DNA of 64,000 nucleotides from Limnoperna fortunei (GCA_944474755.1 OX104119.1:87114896-87178895); one strand, 5' to 3'; positions 33,918 to 45,635 are shown, counted from the first letter of the stretch. A program made the numbers and translations. Notes: generated by a model from the sequence alone, not told the origin.

Positions 33918-34754
33918 CTGTAAAGGATTTATATAAATGTAATATCATAATTCTGACATAAAAACAATTGAAATTTATAACACCATGCTGCGTGTCTTTA
34001 TTTAAATAGATCAAAGGATGACCCCAAGATCAGCATTCATTTTTATATCAATGTAATATTCTTATGATTCACGCTATTATTGTGAACATTTATATAAAGT
34101 AAACATAATAAAATAACAGTCACAATATTCCTGTATTTGAATAGGTCACATGATGACAACTTCAATTGTTTAGCGTGTGTGGTAGTAACAATGTCTGTAT
34201 TTAAATAGGTCACATGATGACAACTTGAATGCTTTAAACTAGTTTGGCAGTAAGAATGCAGTGTACAATGAAACAAACATTTAATGTAACATATTAAGTT
34301 CCCTGTTTTGGTAGTTATAGTTCTGACACAGAGATGGCTTCATGATTAACTTCAATAATTTACACTTTACTAACTTGAATACTCAAATCTTTAAAACTTG
34401 TGGCGTCATAAAAATGTGCAAAATCTTCCTGGGGACTTACAAACAGAATGTAGTAATTTTCTTAAAGGGATCAAGTTAACAGAATTAGCAGTTACGTTCC
34501 TTATAGGGGGGTCACATGGACAGGTTATATACACAAATCAGTCCACGTGACATCTGTAATGTACCTACCTATTTATCTGATCCCCCATGAAAATTTGTTA
34601 TCTGTAAATATTTGTTTGTTATGTCTGTTTTAAAGCTGTATGTCATTAACATAAACCAATATTTGTTTATTTTTTCTGTTGGTCTTAAAATTAGAATGCC
34701 AAACAAACTGCAAGGATAAAATTAGTATTCTTTAAAAAGCATGACTTACAGATC
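33918..34754. other. Intron-like sequence with a 65 bp duplication
   Basis: A unit containing 'aataggtcacatgatgacaa' occurs at about 34139 and 34204, with a weaker relative near 34003. No exon was identified; GTAAGT-like donors on the minus strand near 34440 and 34746 lack convincing partners. Confidence 0.5.
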
Positions 34755-35784
34755 GGGGACAGATGTCATAAGGGGGGCAATTGTCTGTGGGGGAGTTTTC
34801 ATAAGGAGGAAATTGTCTATAGATGAATTGTCATAGGGGCAATTGTCAAATGCGGAGTTGTGATAAGGGGTAAATTGTTGGGGGCAGTTGTCATAAGGGG
34901 ACTATTATCCAGTGATCAGTTGCCATTGGCAGCCGTCATAAGGGGTGATTTGTCACAAGGGAAAATTGTCCATGGGGGAGTTGTCATAAGGGGTTATATT
35001 GTCTTGGGCAGTTGTCATAAGGGGTAAATTGTCCGTCGGGTCAGTTGTCATCAGGAGTTAATTGTCCATAGGGCTGGTTTCTAAAGGGGTAAATTGTCCC
35101 GAGGCAGTTGTCATAAGGGGTAAATTTTCGGGGGGCAGTTGGCATAAGGGTTTAATTATCATGGGATCAGTTGTCACAAGGGATAAATTGTCGAGAAGCA
35201 GTTGTCATAAAGGGTAAATTGTCTGGGGGCAGTTGTCATAAGGGGTAAATTGTCTGGGGCAGTTGTCATAAGGGGTAAATTATGCAGGTGTAGTTGTCAT
35301 CAGGGGTAAATTGCCAAGGGGCAGTTGTCATAAGGGGGACTATTGTCTGGGACAGTTGTCATAAGGGGTAAATTGTATGGGGACAATTGTCATAGGAGCA
35401 ATCGTCCATACGAGCAGTTTATATAAGGGGTGTATTTTCAAGGATCAATTGTCATGAGAGTAAATTGTCCATGGGAGATTCATCATAAGGGGTAAATTGT
35501 CCAGAGACAGTTGTCAAAAGGTGTACATTGTCCAGGGGCAGTTGTCATAAGGGGTAAACTGTCAAGGGTTAGTTGTCATAGGGGTAAAATGTCCAGTGAC
35601 AGTTGTCATAAGGGGTAAATTGTCTAGGGGTAGTTGTCAGAAGCATTATTGTCAAGAGGAAGTTGTCATCAGGGGTAAATTGCCAATGGGCATTTGTCAT
35701 AAGGGGTAACTTGTCTAGGGGCAGTTGTAATGAGGGGTACATTGTCAAGGGTCAGTTGTCAGGAGGGGTAAATTGTTTGAATGT

Positions 35785-35893
35785 ATTTAACCCCACTTTA
35801 AGCAATTTTTAAGCTATATTATGGCGTCTAGTTTTTATTGGGGTAGGACACCGGAGTACACAGAGAGAACCCAGACGTTTTGGTAGGAAAACT
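35785..35893 (-). mobile_element. SINE fragment inside the minisatellite, copy 1
   Basis: Carries 'ccccactttaagcaattttt', 'atggcgtctagtttttattg' and 'gagagaaccc', and ends 'ggtaggaaaactggtag' before array sequence resumes with 'ttaaattgtccagggg'. It lacks the tRNA head. Confidence 0.75.
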
Positions 35894-36382
35894 GGTAGTT
35901 AAATTGTCCAGGGGCAGTTTTCATAAGGAACAATTGTTTGTTGGGGCACTTGTCATAAGGGGTAAATTGTCCATAGGGACAGTTGTCTTTAGGGGTAAAT
36001 TGTCCAGAGTGAGCTGTCATAAGGGTAAATTGTCAAGTATCAGTTGTTATAAGGTGTTAATTGTTTGGGGCGGTTTTCATAAGGGGTAAATTGTGCAGTA
36101 GCAGTTGTCATACGGGTTTAATTGTCAAGGTGTTGTTGTTATAAGGGATAAATTGTCCAGAGGCAGTTGTCTTAAGGGGTCAATTGTCAAGGGGCAGTTG
36201 TTATAAGGGTTAAATTATCCAGGAGCATTTTGTCAAATGGGGTTAATTGTCTAGCGGCAGTTGTCATGGTACAAATTGTCAAGGGTCAGTTGTCATCAGG
36301 TGTAAATTGTCCACGGGGTACATGTAATTAGTGTAAATAGTCAAGGTCAGTTGTCATAAGGGATATATTATCTGGAAGCATT

Positions 36383-36493
36383 TTTTAAACTCCACTTTCA
36401 GCAATTTTTCAGCTATATAATGGTGTCCAGGTTTTATTGGGGGAGGAAGACATAGTACACAGAGAGAACCCAAATTTTGGGTAGGAACCTGGT
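36383..36493 (-). mobile_element. SINE fragment inside the minisatellite, copy 2
   Basis: Carries 'ctccactttcagcaattttt', 'atggtgtccaggttttattg' and 'gagagaaccc', and ends 'ggtaggaacctggtag' followed by 'gtaaattgtccagggg'. It has the same truncation point and array junction as copy 1, 600 bp away. Confidence 0.75.
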
Positions 36494-39070
36494 AGGTAAA
36501 TTGTCCAGGGGCAGTTGTCATAAGGGGTAAATTGTCAAGCGTCAGTTGGCATTAGGGGTAAATTGTCCAGGAGCACTTGGCATTAGGGGTAAATTGTCAA
36601 GGGTCAGTTATCCTCAGGGGTTAATTGTCAAGGGTCCGTTGTCATAAAGGGTAAATTGTCATAAGGGATAAATTGTCCATAGGCAGTTGTCATAAGGACT
36701 GAATTGTAAAGGGCAGTTGTCATAAGATGTTAATTGTCCCGATGCAGTTGTCATAAGGGGTAAATTGTTTAGGTGTGGTTGTAATTAAGATAGAATTGTC
36801 AAGGGGCAGTTGTCGCAAAGGGTAAATTGTCAAGGAAGCAGTTACATAAGGGACAATTATCATCAGGGGCCAATTGTTCAGGGAATATTGTCCAGGAGGA
36901 GTTGTCATAAGGGGTCAATTTTCCAGAGGCTAATGTCAAAAGGGGGCAATAGTCTGGCAAGCAGTTATAAATTGGAAATTTTCTATGGTGGTCAAATGTC
37001 TGGGGGTAGTTGTCATAGGGGGCAATTGTCTTTGAGGGGGGAAGATGTACGAGGGGCACAAATATTCAGGGGGCAGTCACATAAAGGGCAATGGTTGATG
37101 CTCAGTTGTCATAAGGGGCATTTATCATAAGGGGGCAATTGTCATATTGGGTCCATTGCCCAGGATAGATGTTGTGAAGGGGCAATTGTCCTGGGGAAGT
37201 CGTCACTTGAGGACAAATTGCACAGGGGTGGGAGGGATAAATTGTCTAGGGCAGCTGTCAAAAGGGGTAAATTGACCAGGGCAGTTATCATCAGGGGTAA
37301 ATTGTCAAGGGACAGTTGTCAAAATAAATTGTCCAGGGTCAGTTGTCAAAATTGTAAATTGTCTAGGGGGCAGTTGTCCGTGGGAGTTGTCATAGAAGGT
37401 TAATTGTCCAGCGGCTGCTGTCATAAAGGGGCAATCGTCCATGGGAGTTGCCATACAAGGTTAATTGTCCAGAAGCTGCTGATATAAGGGGGCAATTGTC
37501 CAGGGTCAGTTGTCAAAATTGTAAATTGTTCAGGGGCAGTTGTCACAAGGGGGCAATTGTCCGTGGGAGTTGTCATACAAGGTTAATTGTCCAGCGGCTG
37601 CTGTCATAAGGGGGCAATCGTTCGGGGGAGTTGTCATACAAGGTTAATTGTCCAGAGGCTGCTGATATAAGGGGGCAATTGTCCGGGGGAGTTATCATAC
37701 AAGGTTAATTGTCCAGAGGCTGCTGTTATAAGGGGGGCAATTTTCCAGGGGAGTTGTCATACAAGGTTTATTGTCCAGACTCTGCTGTCATAAGGGGGCA
37801 ATTGTACACGAGGAGTTGTCATACAAGGTTAGTTGTCCAGAGGCTGCTGTCATAAGGGGCAATTGTTCATAAGTGGGAAATTGTCCAGAGAAAGTTATCC
37901 TAAATTGGCTATTGTCCAGAGGCTGCTGTCATAAGGGGCAATTGTTAGGGGGAGTTGTCATACAAGGTTAATTGTCCAGCGGCTGCTGTCATAAGGGGGC
38001 AATCGTACGTGAGAGTTGTCATACAAGGTTAATTGTCCAGAGGCTGCTGATATAAGGGGGCAATTGTCCAGGGTCAGTTGTCAAAATTGTAAATTGTTCA
38101 GGGGCAGTTGTCATAAGGGGGCGATTGTCCGTGGGAGTTGTCATACAAGGTTAATTGTCCAGCGGCTGCTGTCATAAGGGGGCAATCGTCGGGGGGAGTT
38201 GTCATACAAGGTTAATTGTCCAGAGGCTGTTGATATAAGGGGGCAATTGTCCGGGGAGTTATCATACAAGGTTAATTGTCCAGAGGCTGCTGTCATAAGG
38301 GGGCAATTTTCCAGGGGAGTTGTCATACAATGTTTATTGTCCAGACTCTGCTGTCATAAGGGGGCAATTGTCCGGGTGGGTTGTCATACAAGGTTATTGG
38401 TCCAGAGGCTGCTGTCATAAGGGGGCAATTGTCCGTGGGAGTTGTCATACAAGATTAATTGTCCAGAGGCTGCTGTCATAAGGGGCAATTGTCCGGAGGA
38501 GTTGTTATACAAGGTTAATAGTCCAGAGGCTACTGTCATAAGGGGGCAATTGTCCGGGGAGTTGTCATACAAGGTTAATTGTCCAGAGGCTGCTGTCATA
38601 ATGGGGCAATTGTCCGGGGGAGTTGTCATACAAGGTTAATTGTCCAGAGGCTGCTGTCATAAAGTGGCAATTGTCCGGGGAGTTGTCATACAAGGTTTAT
38701 TGTCCAGAGGCTGCTGTCATAAGGATGCAATTGTTCATAAGTGGGCAATTGTCCAGAGAAAGTTATCATAAATTGGCAATTGTCCAGAGGCTGCTGTCAT
38801 AAGGGGCAATTGTAAGGGGGAGTTGTCAATGAGGTTAATTGTCCAGAGGAGTCGTCATAAGAGGGCAGTTTCAAGGGAGTGGGAGGAGTGGTCATAAGGG
38901 GGCAATTGTCTGGGGTCAGTTATAATAAGGGCAATGTCATAAGGTGGCTATTATCTAGAGGGGGAGTTGTCATAAAGGCGCAATTATCCAGGGGGTAATT
39001 GTTCAGGGGTGGAAGTAGTTGTCATTAGGGGCAATTGTCTTGGGGAAGGTTGTCATAAGAGGCAATTGTC

Positions 39071-39597
39071 AGAGGCCTTTGGTATGGAGCAGATATCCAT
39101 GGTGCATTGTCCATGTCACAAATGAATGAGCCACTGATCTCCATAATAGACAAAGTGGTGTAACATGTTTGTATTTTAATTTGGTTAGCTAATTTTACTT
39201 TCGTTGTAATGTTTCCATTGTTAATGACTAAATATGTTAAGTCAATATTCCTGGCATTTTATATGTGACCTTGACCCATCCTTCATTTGGAAATCCATGT
39301 CATTATGGCTCAAATTTTGACACATATTAAAAAGACTTCTATGTACTTAAACAGTTTATCATTTCAATTCTTTACTTACTTCTGTTTAAATCTGTTATTT
39401 TGAATTCCTGTAAAATACAAACAAAATGTCAGATATTGTCAACATTATATAAATAAACTTTTAGACTGTCCATTTCTGGAACATGGCAGCTTCAGAACGA
39501 TATTTTAATAACTACATTCATCCTGGATGGAATGATTTCCTGCTGTATACAATGTTAATGGCTTAAATGTTAAAATAAACTAAACAATGCCATTCAA
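39071..39597 (-). other. Possible mini-exon in otherwise gene-free sequence
   Basis: On the minus strand 39407-39380 is 28 bp bounded by TTGTATTTTACAG and GTAAGTAA, both strong splice signals. Entered in phase 0 it reads EFKITDLNR. It would extend the COR exon (which ends in phase 0) but leaves phase 1, whereas the B-box exon needs phase 2, so at least one further exon would be required. A chance occurrence is possible. Confidence 0.3.
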
Positions 39598-39830
39598 GTT
39601 TTTCAAAAGGCAGGAACTGCTTACTCGTCCGGAACACCTGAGTGCACCCATGGTTTTTATTGGGTTCGGGTTACTCTCTTTTTGGTTTTTGTGTTGCGTT
39701 TGTCTATATCTGGATTTGCAACGGTCCATTGGCGTTTTGCTATTGTTGTTCTATCAGTTTTCTTTGCTATTTTTCTTTCAACTTTGTACATTTGCTATTT
39801 GTGTTGTTGACCTTCTAGATGGATATTTTC
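39598..39830 (+). repeat. Mussel-type interspersed repeat, copy 2 (partial)
   Basis: Contains 'ctgcttactcgtccggaaca' and 'cacccatggtttttattggg' through 'ttttctttgctatttttctt'. The left part found in copy 1 is absent. The 85-codon hydrophobic frame in it is a shadow of the repeat. Confidence 0.8.
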
Positions 39831-40442
39831 AACCATATTTGTGACACCCTCTAGTGTTGGGCAAAACAAATACATAAAATCAGTAGTTTCTTTCATAGCA
39901 TTTAAAGGTTAATTGATATACAGACATAACTTATCATAAGAATTAATTATGCTATGTGTTTACCTTCCTGACCTTTTATTTTCAAATGTGCCTGTACATA
40001 ATCTTTATTCTAGAAATAGAAATTAACCGAGGCAAATAAACATTCTTTTTAACAAGTATTTTTGTAAAATCTGTTTAATCAATACATGCAAACCTAGTAA
40101 AGGAAATGTAAACAGTATCATTTCAATTATTTTAATTGATAATAGACTGGACCTAATCCGTTTCATTTATTTTACAGTTTTACAATTAAAGAATGTTCAT
40201 ACTGTTCGAAGACAACCTTATACTATCAGATATATTCTGATATGAAATTTTGGACGGTGCTTGCTTGATCCTTCTACCTGCTGCATGTTTATTTCAAAAG
40301 CAGATTTAATGTCTATTAATTTTTGCAACCAAATTTTTAAAAGATATTGCAATATATAAAGTTTCTGTATGTAGCTGTCACAAACACATAACAAGACCAA
40401 TATATGTGTATTATATTCTACAAATTGTTTTGTTTGTTTTTG
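39831..40442. other. No gene seen
   Basis: AT-rich, intron-like. Nothing supported. Confidence 0.5.
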
Positions 40443-40665
40443 TTTCAATGGGGTTTAATGCCACTTTCAAACATTCTGTAGCTACTAGTATATAATGGCA
40501 TCCAGTTGTTTCATTTGGCAGTAAGCAGGAGTACACAAAGACAAGCTGATTTTTCTTAGAAAAACACACAATCCATAAAGTTGACCTGCCTGAGGTAAGG
40601 CTCTAACCTGAATGTTCACTGTTTACAGACTTGTGATCTTGTGATCAATAGCAGATAACTAGCTA
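40443..40665 (-). mobile_element. Old SINE copy
   Basis: Diverged version of the SINE at 5450: 'gtttaatgccactttcaaac', 'ataatggcatccag', 'gagtacacaaaga', then degraded 'gttgacctgcctgaggtaag' and a tRNA-head-like part with 'ctctaacctgaatg' and 'gataactagctacc'. Probably full length but old. Confidence 0.55.
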
Positions 40666-40724
40666 CCATAAACAATAAGCCACCAAGGACAATCTACCAA
40701 ATGCAAATGAAGGTGAACACTTAA

Positions 40725-40977
40725 GGTATCCGACACTTAATTGAAGTCACCGCTTAATTTTATTGTTCGACCACGAAATACAGCCTTATTAAATCAATGT
40801 ATTGTTAGTTATTTGTTTTACTTTGTGTCAATATTAACAGTTTTGAGCAAAAAAAAGTTAGTTACACAAATAGTATTTCCGATGTTTGCCGAACATTACC
40901 GAGGTCTGCTCCATTGGAAAACAATGGACATCCGGGACACTAGCTATTGTCACGTGGTTAATTATGGGTCGGATACC
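40725..40977. mobile_element. 253 bp MITE with TTAA target duplication (piggyBac-like)
   Basis: TTAA at 40721-40724 and 40978-40981 flanks perfect inverted ends GGTATCCGAC / GTCGGATACC. The pairing extends through the TTAA to a 16 bp inverted repeat, ACTTAAGGTATCCGAC. TTAA targets are the hallmark of piggyBac-type excision and insertion. The interior is non-coding (the frame starting at 40741 is chance). Confidence 0.7.
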
Positions 40978-40983
40978 TTAAGT

Positions 40984-41296
40984 TGTCTAAAAGTGTTTTA
41001 TTTCAAAAGAATCAGCAGTTTGTGAATAAAGGAATATACATTGCCCTATACTTCACTAAATAATAATTAATAAGTTATAAGAAAGGTTATACAATATTAC
41101 AGAACCGTATTTCCTTATCATGCTTTTTTGGCAATACAAATGAATCATTAAAATCAAACCTGACTTTTATTTAACATGTGTTATAATTAGTAACGTTGCA
41201 ATTTGTTTAGAGAAAAATCCATAGATACAAGAATATTTTAATTTACTTTGCTAAAACAAATGTATGTATGACATATAGATGCATAAAAATACAAAC
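40984..41296. other. No gene; intron-like sequence
   Basis: AT-rich spacer downstream (on the minus strand) of the COR exon donor site. No feature was recognised. Confidence 0.5.
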
Positions 41297-42511
41297 CTCT
41301 CTATAGTCTTCAAACCATGTCTGAAAAAAATCTTGTGTGTTATGATGATCACTATGTTCTTCACAAAAGTATTCATCTCCTAAATCCACTAATTCATTGT
41401 CGCTATGGCGATCAGCATGTTTGTTTATGTTGCCATCAGAGCACTTGGACTTTACAGTGTAAGACAATCTCCTTGTTTCAAATCTTTCTTTAACTCTCTC
41501 AATTATTCCTACCAATTCTTCTAGCATTTCTTTACATTTTCCTTTCTTTACATTTTTCCACTGCCATATCTGTAGTGCTATTGTGTTTTTACAGAAACAT
41601 AAAATAAATTTTATGGAATTAGTACTGTCGAGAAAGAAAACTCCCATACCATGATAAATAGACATTCGTCCGGTTTGTGGTTCACGGCACATGACATATT
41701 GACTGATATAATAACACAAAATATGGTTAAAAAAGTCAAATGGCATAAAGTCAAACTCAATACACAACCATGGTGTGCGTTTACAGTTATCTTTCTTCAC
41801 ACTGAACCTATCAATAATATCTGTAACTGAAGCTTTCTCAGAGATCATGCAAGGCAAATAATATTTAGGTACGGTTTGCCTTTGTCCGTTTTCCATTAAA
41901 GTTGTTAGCTTTACTATAATGCCAAATATTTCCATTACATTAAGTAAATGACCACTATGTTTGTTAAAGTCAAGTTCTGGAACTTTATCGAAAAGCTTTA
42001 TAATCAAAGAGTACTCTAACTTTCCTGTCTCTACTAGTTCTCCCCATTCTTTAGACAGCTGCAGGTCGGGATTAAATTTCCCTTTATCTGATACGAGACA
42101 TTTGAAAGCATTTGCTAACCATTTTTGGTTCAGTATAATATATTCTTTTAAACTCTCAAAATATATGACACCTCCAACTTTATGTTGATATTTCAGAAAA
42201 AGATTGATTTCATCCCCCTTATCAATTGAACATTTTGCAGATAATTGAACAATATCTGGCCAAGATAATATATTCACACCAGCTTCTCTAAGAACATCAA
42301 TTGAATGCTCTAAACGGATCCATTTTAAAGGTAACTGTTCAGCATATGTTTTTAGTTGTTTTCCATAGTTAAAAATTGAATTGCGCAAACCATCGATATC
42401 CTCTTCTTTAGATTCGGTGTTTGACACATAGCATACATCTCTAATATGCTTCTTCTTAGTTTCGTTTCTTAATACAGAACCCAGTTGTTTACTGAAAACC
42501 TGTTTTCTTTC
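41297..42511 (-). CDS. COR-domain exon of a Roco-family (Roc-COR) protein
   Basis: This is a 1215 bp exon, 405 codons, phase 0 at both ends. The minus-strand acceptor is TTTTAGTTGCAG above 42511, and the donor is GAG|GTTTGT at 41296. The protein has EQLPLKWIRLEHSIDVLREA, LFLKYQHKVGGVIYFESLKE and YIILNQKWLANAFKCLV, the winged-helix part of the COR domain that dimerises Roco proteins. A C-terminal half with TPWLCIEFDFMPFDFFNHIL follows, as in many bivalve Roc-COR proteins, and the exon ends in FFQTWFEDYRE. The Roc GTPase would lie in upstream exons, not visible in this window. Roco proteins use Roc GTP turnover to control an effector; the effector here is unknown. The frame is free of stops, and the residues after the donor (to 41243) are intron read-through. 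Confidence 0.85.
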
Positions 42512-42779
42512 CTGCAACTAAAATGAAGAACAAACATACATAATATGATTGCATAAAAATACCATATATATACAGATTAATTATGCCCGTTATGCAATAT
42601 ATGTTATGATTGATTGATTGATTGATTGATTTATTTATTTTATTTTATTTGCTAAACACATTTACAATAAATGGTTATACCACATAAAATGTAATTAATA
42701 CAACAAAAGAAACTGGCTCTTGATACAATTCTACACCCATTCATCATAGTTGGTAAATAAATATAAAACTGCACCAAGA

Positions 42780-43690
42780 TGCACTTTGAAAATAATTTTT
42801 GAATAATAACAAAGAACTATATACTTGGAGCGGCAGTGACATAGAGAAAAGTACATTCATTTGGAATTACAATTATTAAATTTTTTGGTTAATTTAACTC
42901 CTTATATTTTTTTATATATTCAATAACTGCTCTAATTATTACTAAAGAGTTGTTGTTTAATAGAAAATACATTTTGTCTTCAGTTATAGAATTAAAATTT
43001 TTATGAATATGTTTGACCTTTTAAGTTAGTTCTTGTCTATACATATTGTAGACAGGGCAATGAATGAAAAAGTGCATTTCATCTTCGACTTGTGACATAT
43101 TACTTTTTAAACAAATTCTTTCATTTTGGGGGATATTAGTATACCGCCCTCTTTCTATTGCTAGACAGTGGGCACTTAATCTATATTTACAAATAATAGA
43201 TCTATCAGATTTGAATCTGCAGATATCAACTTATTAAGGTCTTTGATTAAATTGGCAAATTTTGTTATAGAAGAATAATTTATTGCTTTCTGTCAAAGTA
43301 CTTCTTCGATTTTGTAAAGCTTGATCATATATTCTTTGTTTAAAATTACTAATATATTTTTTAGAATTAGTTATGTTATGTTATAAGTTGTAAAATTAAA
43401 TCCTAACTCTCCGATCCATTGCTTGGTGGATTTCATCCACCTATTACCGGATCGGAAGTTATTAAACATCTTGTGAACTAAGCTTTTGTTTAAATTAGAA
43501 AGGTGATCTCGAAATTTGAGTGTTAAAAATTTAACCTTTTCTCTTAGAGGGTATCGGTTAAGTTCAAATAATCAAGCGATATTTGTTGCTTTGCTATGGA
43601 TACCTAAGATTTCTTTGAGAAATTTAATATGTAGATATTCGTATAATTTAAAGTTATGCCAAGATAACAATATGACTTAACAATATTAAG
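42780..43690 (-). pseudogene. LINE ORF2 remnant: C-terminal region
   Basis: Pieces readable on the minus strand: FLKEILGIHSKATNIA, FELNRYPLREKVKFLTLKFR, SGNRWMKSTKQWIGELGFNF, then KYRLSAHCLAIERGRYTNIP and MSQVEDEMHFFIHCPVYNMY, the H...C cluster usual at LINE ORF2 ends. Several stops. Confidence 0.65.
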
Positions 43691-43699
43691 TAGAATTTT

Positions 43700-44271
43700 A
43701 TTGAATAATTGCCCCAGGTTAGAGATTCCTCTATAGTTTAAAGGGCTGGCTTTGTCCCCAGTTTTATGAATTAGTTATATGTACCTTTCATTCCATATTT
43801 TGGATATTGCCCCTTTTCAAATATTAAATTAAATAATTTGTGAAGTGCATCAAGTAACAGATCCATTCCATACTTAAGCATTTCATTCCAAATTAGGTCA
43901 CTTGATGTTGCTTTCCTATATTTTAAGGCTTTCGCAGCTTTAATAATTTCATTAATGGGTTCATTGTATAAACTGGTATCTTCACATTTTTCTAGATTAT
44001 TTGAATGCTGCAAAAAGTTATTTAGCTGGTCCTTTATATAGTCATGAAATCTATTGTTTGGTGCATTTTCAGACTGATTATTCATATTTAAAAAAAAATG
44101 AATGAATTCTTCTTTATTAGAAATATTTTCTTCATTTATTACAGAAAAAAATAGTTTATTAACCATGTTCCAAAAGAGTTTTGGATCATTATTCATTTCT
44201 TGGTGATTGGGAATCAGATATATAAATTGTGTCATCAAAATTGGGATGTTCTGAATCTTCAGAAATGACAC
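43700..44271 (-). pseudogene. LINE ORF2 remnant: RT N-terminal region
   Basis: The frame reads NNDPKLFWNMVNKLFF, NEIIKAAKALKYRKATSSDL (the K-A-x-x-x-D RT block, with S for G), WNEMLKYGMDLLLDALHKLF and GQYPKYGMKG. In a shifted frame it continues as SPLNYRGIS and LGQLFNKILLN. The catalytic aspartates would follow but are deleted. The style is that of CR1/RTE-like molluscan LINEs; the clade is open. Confidence 0.75.
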
Positions 44272-44280
44272 AATCTGGGT

Positions 44281-45285
44281 TTAAGTTTGTATAGGCATTA
44301 AAGTCGCCCTGTATAATGGTAGAACTGTAATGGGGGGTGTAATCAATATGTGCCAAGAGGGACATCAGTATCGACGAAACAAATTTTCTTTTTGTTTATA
44401 TGAGTATATTTTGTTATAATTCAGTATTGATCTGTTTGTGAGATCCAACACTAGGTTGTGAGACGCACATTGGCAAACAGACATTAGGTTTTCCTGGCCA
44501 TTATTTTTTAATAGCATTGGTTATTCCCATAGTTTTATATGGAAGTGAAGTTTTGGGGGTTGACTCCTTATTCAAAGACTCGGATTTATATAAAAACGAC
44601 ACATCAAATTTATTGATGTTAGTGATCCCAATTCAGTTTCACATGTATTGTTTGCTTCAATTTTGTACGTGTCATTTTATAAAAACAACTGTTTACGGTG
44701 TCGGCCATTTTGAATAGCTGTACATAACCATTCGACTTTGGTCTTAAATCGAAGGGCTTGTTACATATATGATGGTCACAAAAACCATATGTTTACTATA
44801 TTATCTCTTACGGTTTTAAAGTTATAAGCCAAAAACTGATTAGCCGAAACGTGTCAAGGGCTATAACCTCGAAAACAGTTTGTCGCACAATTTTGGGCCC
44901 TTATATCAAATGTAGATTTCAATGAGAGGAACACTTTTCTGATATATTGTCTGCTTCAATTTTTTTAAATGGTTTTGAGTTATATTGAAAAAAAAATTCA
45001 GTGTTAGCCATTTTCAAAATGGCGGACCGAAAAGAAAATTTGATCCCGGACAAGTAATAAGAACCCTCATATCTATCTGGAAACCAAGTTTTGTTAAAAT
45101 CTGACGTTATCGACAAACTTCGTGTCAAATTGCGTAAACAGGGAGTGGATCGAAACATTTTTTTTTGGCATGACAAATCATGGCCATGAGTCAGACAACA
45201 TTTTCCCCACTTCTGATATTTATCATGGTTTCAAAGTTTATCTGAACAGATAACTCTGTTACTAAAATTGATCGGTTTCGCAGGG
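44281..45285 (+). repeat. LINE crumb and two tandem units of about 300 bp
   Basis: At 44512-44575 the plus strand reads IALVIPIVLYGSEVLGVDS, a fragment of a LINE thumb region. Then two related units with 'ttgtttgcttcaattttg' (44646) and 'ttgtctgcttcaattttt' (44948), each followed by 'gccattttgaa' / 'gccattttcaaaatggcgg', spaced about 303 bp. No gene. Confidence 0.5.
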
Positions 45286-45289
45286 TGAC

Positions 45290-45635
45290 CAGGTCGAGCC
45301 CAGGTAGTGTCGGTTAAGAAAAATGGCAAAGAAAGCCGACCGAACAACAAGAGCAAAAGTCAAGGGACAGTTACAAATCCGGATATAGACAAAACGCAAC
45401 ATAAAAACCAAAAATACAAAAACAGAGAGTAACCCGAACCCAATAAAAACCATGGGTGCACTCAGGTGCTCCGGACGAGTAAGCAGTGCCTGACTTTAAT
45501 AAGACACCCGTCGAGTTAATCAATGTCATGTCTAGGGAAAAGTCAAATCCAGGAATAGGAATCACTACCTATGACTCGGCAAACATGTCAGATCGTATTT
45601 CAGACACTGATTTCCCATAACGATCAAATAAGTAA
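45290..45635 (-). repeat. Mussel-type interspersed repeat, copy 3 (inverted)
   Basis: Reverse complement of the repeat at 31835-32170, from 'accgaacaacaagagcaaaa' through 'gctccggacgagtaagcagt' to 'ctgatttcccataacgatca'. The minus-strand frames here are repeat shadows. Confidence 0.85.

Larger units (their letters stand above)
34755..39070 (+). repeat. Large G-rich minisatellite, about 31 bp units turning into 61 bp higher-order units
   Basis: The basic unit is close to 'cagttgtcataaggggtaaa' + 'ttgtccagggg' (about 31 bp), repeated with many substitutions from 34755 to about 37400. From about 37400 to 38860 the array is a regular 61 bp two-part unit: 'ggttaattgtccagaggctg' + 'ctgtcataagggggcaattg' + 'tccgggggagttgtcataca'. 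The whole tract is about 4.3 kb, roughly 140 basic units. Two SINE fragments sit inside. Open frames of 60-106 codons in it only reflect repeat periodicity. It lies between the two host exons. Confidence 0.95.
42604..44280 (-). mobile_element. LINE with RT core deleted, tail of AATC/AAATA repeats
   Basis: On the minus strand it runs from an RT N-terminal part (44271-43771) through degraded C-terminal sequence to a simple (AATC)n/(AAATA)n tail at 42650-42604. It lies upstream of the COR exon on the same strand, probably in an intron. A jump near 43690 removes the RT catalytic blocks. Confidence 0.75.

Noticed and set aside
35835..38639. Open frames of 60-106 codons on both strands with repetitive peptides
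   Set aside because: They arise from the minisatellite period, occur on both strands together, and lack a start context or splice sites.
34755..39070. CRISPR-like array of about 31 bp repeats
   Set aside because: There are no unique spacers: the whole unit repeats with substitutions, and the context is an animal genome. It is a minisatellite.
39587..39844. 85-codon hydrophobic frame suggesting a membrane peptide
   Set aside because: It lies in the mussel-type repeat. The other copies (31835, 45290) do not keep the frame.
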